A stretch of DNA of 64,000 nt. Origin: Prostheceraeus crozeri. Its lineage: Eukaryota; Platyhelminthes; Polycladida; Euryleptidae. Numbering within the stretch: the stretch's first letter is position 1; every line of letters begins with the position of its first letter. Positions 61,577-64,000 of the stretch are shown in pieces. The position numbers and the translations under genes are program-made. The stretch covers positions 230,010 to 294,009 of the forward strand of contig CAJQUW010003017.1 in the NCBI GenBank assembly GCA_907163375.1. The letters are read 5' to 3'. A model generated the notes under the pieces. That model was not told where the DNA came from, ran no database searches, and saw only the letters and a list, made by a program, of their open reading frames with translations.

Positions 61577-62300
61577 AAATTGTCAATATTTGAACTGCGA
61601 AGATCAAATAGTGGCCGAGTTATTTTCATATCATTAAATCGAACAGATTTCGGAATTCCCAATAAAGAAATATGTGGTGTAGATGATGAATCAATGGGAA
61701 CTGATCCATAGATGGTATACGATGTAGAAAGAGATTCTGATATCAATATGTAATCAAGCTCTGCATTTCCATAGGTGGGCTTCTTATGTAAGTTTTTGAG
61801 ATTACAATTGCTGCAAATCAATCTCGTATTCAATCTGTTCATGTCACCACACAGAATGATATCACAGAATGGGAACTTTTCCAAGAATGAGTCAATGAAG
61901 CCGATCATAAAATTTAATATAATTTGATGACTACCGAGCACAATTTGAGGAGGGAAATAACAACCAATTAGTAGTATTTTAGAATTCAGCTTTACAGCTA
62001 CCATTTCAATACCATCGGGTTTTCCAACAATCGGAATTCTTTCAGGGCAAAAATCATGCTTCGACCAGATTCCAACTCCTCCACCTACGCGATCAGTCCT
62101 GTCATCTCGATAACAAACATAACCAGGTATATGAGTCATGGACTATGTGTGATGTTGCTGAAACCAAGTTTCGGAAGCTACAAAGCAGTCAATATTTTTC
62201 AAAATTAATGTAGAAGTAATAATATCCATCTTTGGAAAAGCAGATCGAGTGTTTGCGCATAACACTGATGGAGAACTTTGGGGAACTGTTTTCCAGTTAC
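61540..62300 (-). pseudogene. LINE 3 APE endonuclease, truncated
   Basis: From about 62300: Cys-Ala-Asn-Thr-Arg-Ser and Glu-Thr-Trp-Phe, a stop near 62142, then Gly-Gly-Gly-Val-Gly-Ile-Trp, Cys-Gly-Asp-Met-Asn-Arg and Leu-Asp-Tyr-Ile-Leu. It ends at the deletion junction with RT near 61560. The frame overlaps the RT frame by 37 bases. Confidence 0.8.
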
Positions 62301-62303
62301 CCC

Positions 62304-63035
62304 CTAAAAGAGTTGCTGAAAATCCTTTATGTCATTCCGTAGCATCACTTTATTGCGATAAATGACAGCATCATCTCCAGGGTCTTTTCTCATTTTCAGT
62401 TCCTGTCTTAAGTTCCATAGTTGCCTTTGCTGCAAGGGAGTTAAATCGTGATTAATATACACTGATTTAAATGAATTTGAATTTCGAAGCAATTTCCCTT
62501 TTCTGAGGATTTTGAACTTCGAATCTTCAGTTCTGCAAATAACTTTCAACAAGCGAGGTTTGTTCTGTCTTAGCTTCCCAATACGAGAAATTTTGTAATC
62601 ATCAGAATTATTCACACCGATATCCTGTAGAAGATTATCAAATGTCTCAGAATCATTTGATTGTCTTTCTGTAATTGAGCCAATATTTGATTCAGGAATG
62701 CCACTAATAATCAAATTCAATAGTTTTCGGTTACGCTGCTCCATTTCAGACAATAGCTGTTCAGGAAGATCATTATTCAGATGATTTACATGATTTTGTA
62801 GTTCTTGTATCCGTTCGTCTTGTCTATCAGTTATTGTTCGGAGATCAGTAATTTCTTTTTCAAAGTTTTCAACCTTTTTAGTCAAGAAGTCTATCGAAAC
62901 AGATAACTTTGATAATTCAGTATGGAAAGCACTCATAATTTCTTCTTTTGACTTCATTATCAACTGTTTGATATCATTCATAGTAATACCTGAGGATGAA
63001 TTCGATCGGGTTGTATGGGTCGGCGTTTTCGACAT
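62304..63035 (-). CDS. LINE 3 ORF1, intact
   Basis: 243 residues. A Ser/Thr-rich start, a long coiled-coil (about 25-100) for trimerisation, an RRM-like domain (about 105-190) with Arg-Ile-Gly-Lys and Arg-Leu-Leu-Lys-Val, and a C-terminal domain with a His-Asp-Leu-Thr-Pro-Leu-Gln-Gln-Arg-Gln motif, the plan of L1/CR1-type ORF1 RNA chaperones that coat LINE RNA. No stop, unlike ORF1 of LINE 1 and LINE 2. It could supply protein in trans. Confidence 0.8.
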   Translation of the reverse strand: MSKTPTHTTRSNSSSGITMNDIKQLIMKSKEEIMSAFHTELSKLSVSIDFLTKKVENFEKEITDLRTITDRQDERIQELQNHVNHLNNDLPEQLLSEMEQRNRKLLNLIISGIPESNIGSITERQSNDSETFDNLLQDIGVNNSDDYKISRIGKLRQNKPRLLKVICRTEDSKFKILRKGKLLRNSNSFKSVYINHDLTPLQQRQLWNLRQELKMRKDPGDDAVIYRNKVMLRNDIKDFQQLF

Positions 63036-63072
63036 ATCTAATCGACGAAAACAACCAAAAATAAAAATATAA

Positions 63073-63146
63073 ATCCGCGGTGGGGCTCGAACACACTTCA
63101 GAGAGACGTTGATTCAGGTCATTCAACCAACAGGCTATCACAACAG
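63073..63146 (-). repeat. tRNA-like sequence in the LINE 3 5' region
   Basis: The minus strand reads GATAGCCTGTTGGTTGAATG (A-box-like) and then GTGTTCGAGCCCC (B-box-like) at the usual spacing, just upstream of ORF1. Acceptor arms do not pair. It may be an inserted SINE head or a captured internal Pol III promoter. Confidence 0.45.
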
Positions 63147-63445
63147 TGTAGATACTGACTCAGATTTGTCTACCGTATCTCGGCATTTGATGCGTGGAAG
63201 AGCGGCGTGGAACTTTAATCAAGTACGTGACTTGAAACGAAAAATGCAACTAACACCAAAAATGGAGGAAATTGCGAATTTCTCAGCACAGCGATGTCCC
63301 ACGGAGATAATTCCAACACGAATAAATAGATGACTCGACGAGGAATCTGATGATGTATAACACTTGTACCAATATGAGATCACAACCAGGAATAACACTT
63401 GGTGAAGATGCACGATGACATGGACAGAGAAGACACAACCGTCAG

Positions 63446-64000
63446 CCAGGTGACAGTAGAGTTTACATAGGACTCTCTAGTTACAGTGTCCATTCACACT
63501 GAGCATGCAGGTGATAATTCACTTATATTGCTACATGTACATTGTAGTTAAAATTGTGATTGTGATTGTGATTATACTGCTAATGCATCTGGGTGAAGAA
63601 TTCCCATTCCCTGACACGCATACTACGATGGTAGCGGTACGCGTGAAATTTTCACATGAAGGAAGCAAAATATACAAATTCGATTCTAAAAGAATCAGAA
63701 AGTTAATACAACTCACGGGATTTCATATCTTTGATTTCTTTAGGACCAACAGTCACACAAACAGATTAGATTAAAAAAATAGTAGCTTTATCTAGCTATT
63801 CATTACAATTATGTATTCGGTTCTTCTGATCTTTCAAACTCTGTCCAGAGCAGAAATACACATAGTATTTGACGCGGTTTCATAGTTTTGATATAAATTA
63901 TATGGCCAAGCAACATCCAAATATAGAAATTAATGCTTCCAGCGAGGCAAACAAATTGTATGAGCCACATTCACTAATCCATAAAATTCAATCAGACCTG
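63446..64000. other. Intergenic, no supported gene
   Basis: A short ATTGTG repeat (63552-63572) lies inside an 89-codon frame without recognisable similarity. Nothing else. Confidence 0.4.

Larger units (their letters stand above)
60175..63445 (-). mobile_element. LINE 3 (APE-endonuclease non-LTR retrotransposon with internal deletion)
   Basis: The 5' core AGAGAAGACACAACCGTCA (63426-63444) is shared with LINE 2. It has an intact ORF1 (62304-63035), an endonuclease cut short and a complete RT. The 3' end is near AATAAATAAAGG (60211). The endonuclease and RT parts meet near 61560 with the linker missing, a deletion of roughly 0.5 kb compared with LINE 2. A tRNA-like sequence sits in its 5' region. 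Confidence 0.88.

Noticed and set aside
3935..63146. True tRNA genes at the three tRNA-like spots
   Set aside because: A and B boxes are present but acceptor stems do not pair and anticodon arms are poor; SINE heads or pseudogenes fit better.

Overview
The window looks like a chromosomal piece of an invertebrate animal genome. Genes are sparse, long intergenic stretches carry decayed transposable elements, one gene has a GT-AG intron, and a stomatin-type membrane protein gene is present. The species cannot be told from the sequence. The mobile content is animal-type: Polinton/Maverick (adintovirus-like) elements, Tc1 and piggyBac DNA transposons, three APE-endonuclease LINEs of one broad clade, RTE-like LINE fragments, a Penelope-like remnant, tRNA-headed SINE-like pieces and several foldback or MITE-like repeats.

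Layout. 1-3826 is one end of a Polinton (copy A) that runs off the left edge. 3827-14555 is host DNA with a stomatin-like gene (6910-7998), LINE and Tc1 debris, and the first recognisable exon of an uncharacterised, probably transposon-derived gene (about 13127-14555). 15026-33122 is a complete 18.1 kb Polinton (copy B) with about 500-bp terminal inverted repeats and a perfect 6-bp target duplication (CCCGTG). It sits inside the intron of that gene, whose last exon is at 33318-33598. An intact Tc1-like transposon follows (34096-35491), then LINE 1 (about 36226-39600), a cluster of about 830-bp inverted and direct repeats (39791-43837), a Penelope-like remnant (44185-45200), foldback repeats, an RTE fragment (48620-49583), LINE 2 (50700-54490), a second foldback (55591-55998), a piggyBac-like remnant (58214-59512) and LINE 3 (60175-63445).

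Copy B has a virus-like gene set. The plus-strand block is a membrane protein, a conserved hypothetical, a penton-like capsid protein and a packaging ATPase. The minus-strand block is a protein-primed type B DNA polymerase and a possible clamp-like protein. A second plus-strand block holds a coiled-coil fibre-like protein, a hypothetical core protein, the hexon-like major capsid protein, a small hydrophobic core protein and a phospholipase A2-integrase fusion. An adenovirus-type protease on the minus strand closes the right side. Together these would copy, package, mature and integrate the element. Several frames are interrupted: the polymerase, ATPase and membrane-protein genes are each split by a -1 step at an A-rich heptamer, and the hexon has one internal stop.

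Most unusual are about 15 GC-rich hairpin elements, mostly pairs, with short perfect stems and mostly 3-nt loops. They are scattered through the AT-rich Polinton in linkers, gene ends and intergenic gaps. At the one locus visible in both copies, one hairpin has been replaced by a different hairpin while the flanks are nearly identical. This may be an undescribed family of tiny palindromic inserts in an animal virus-like element.
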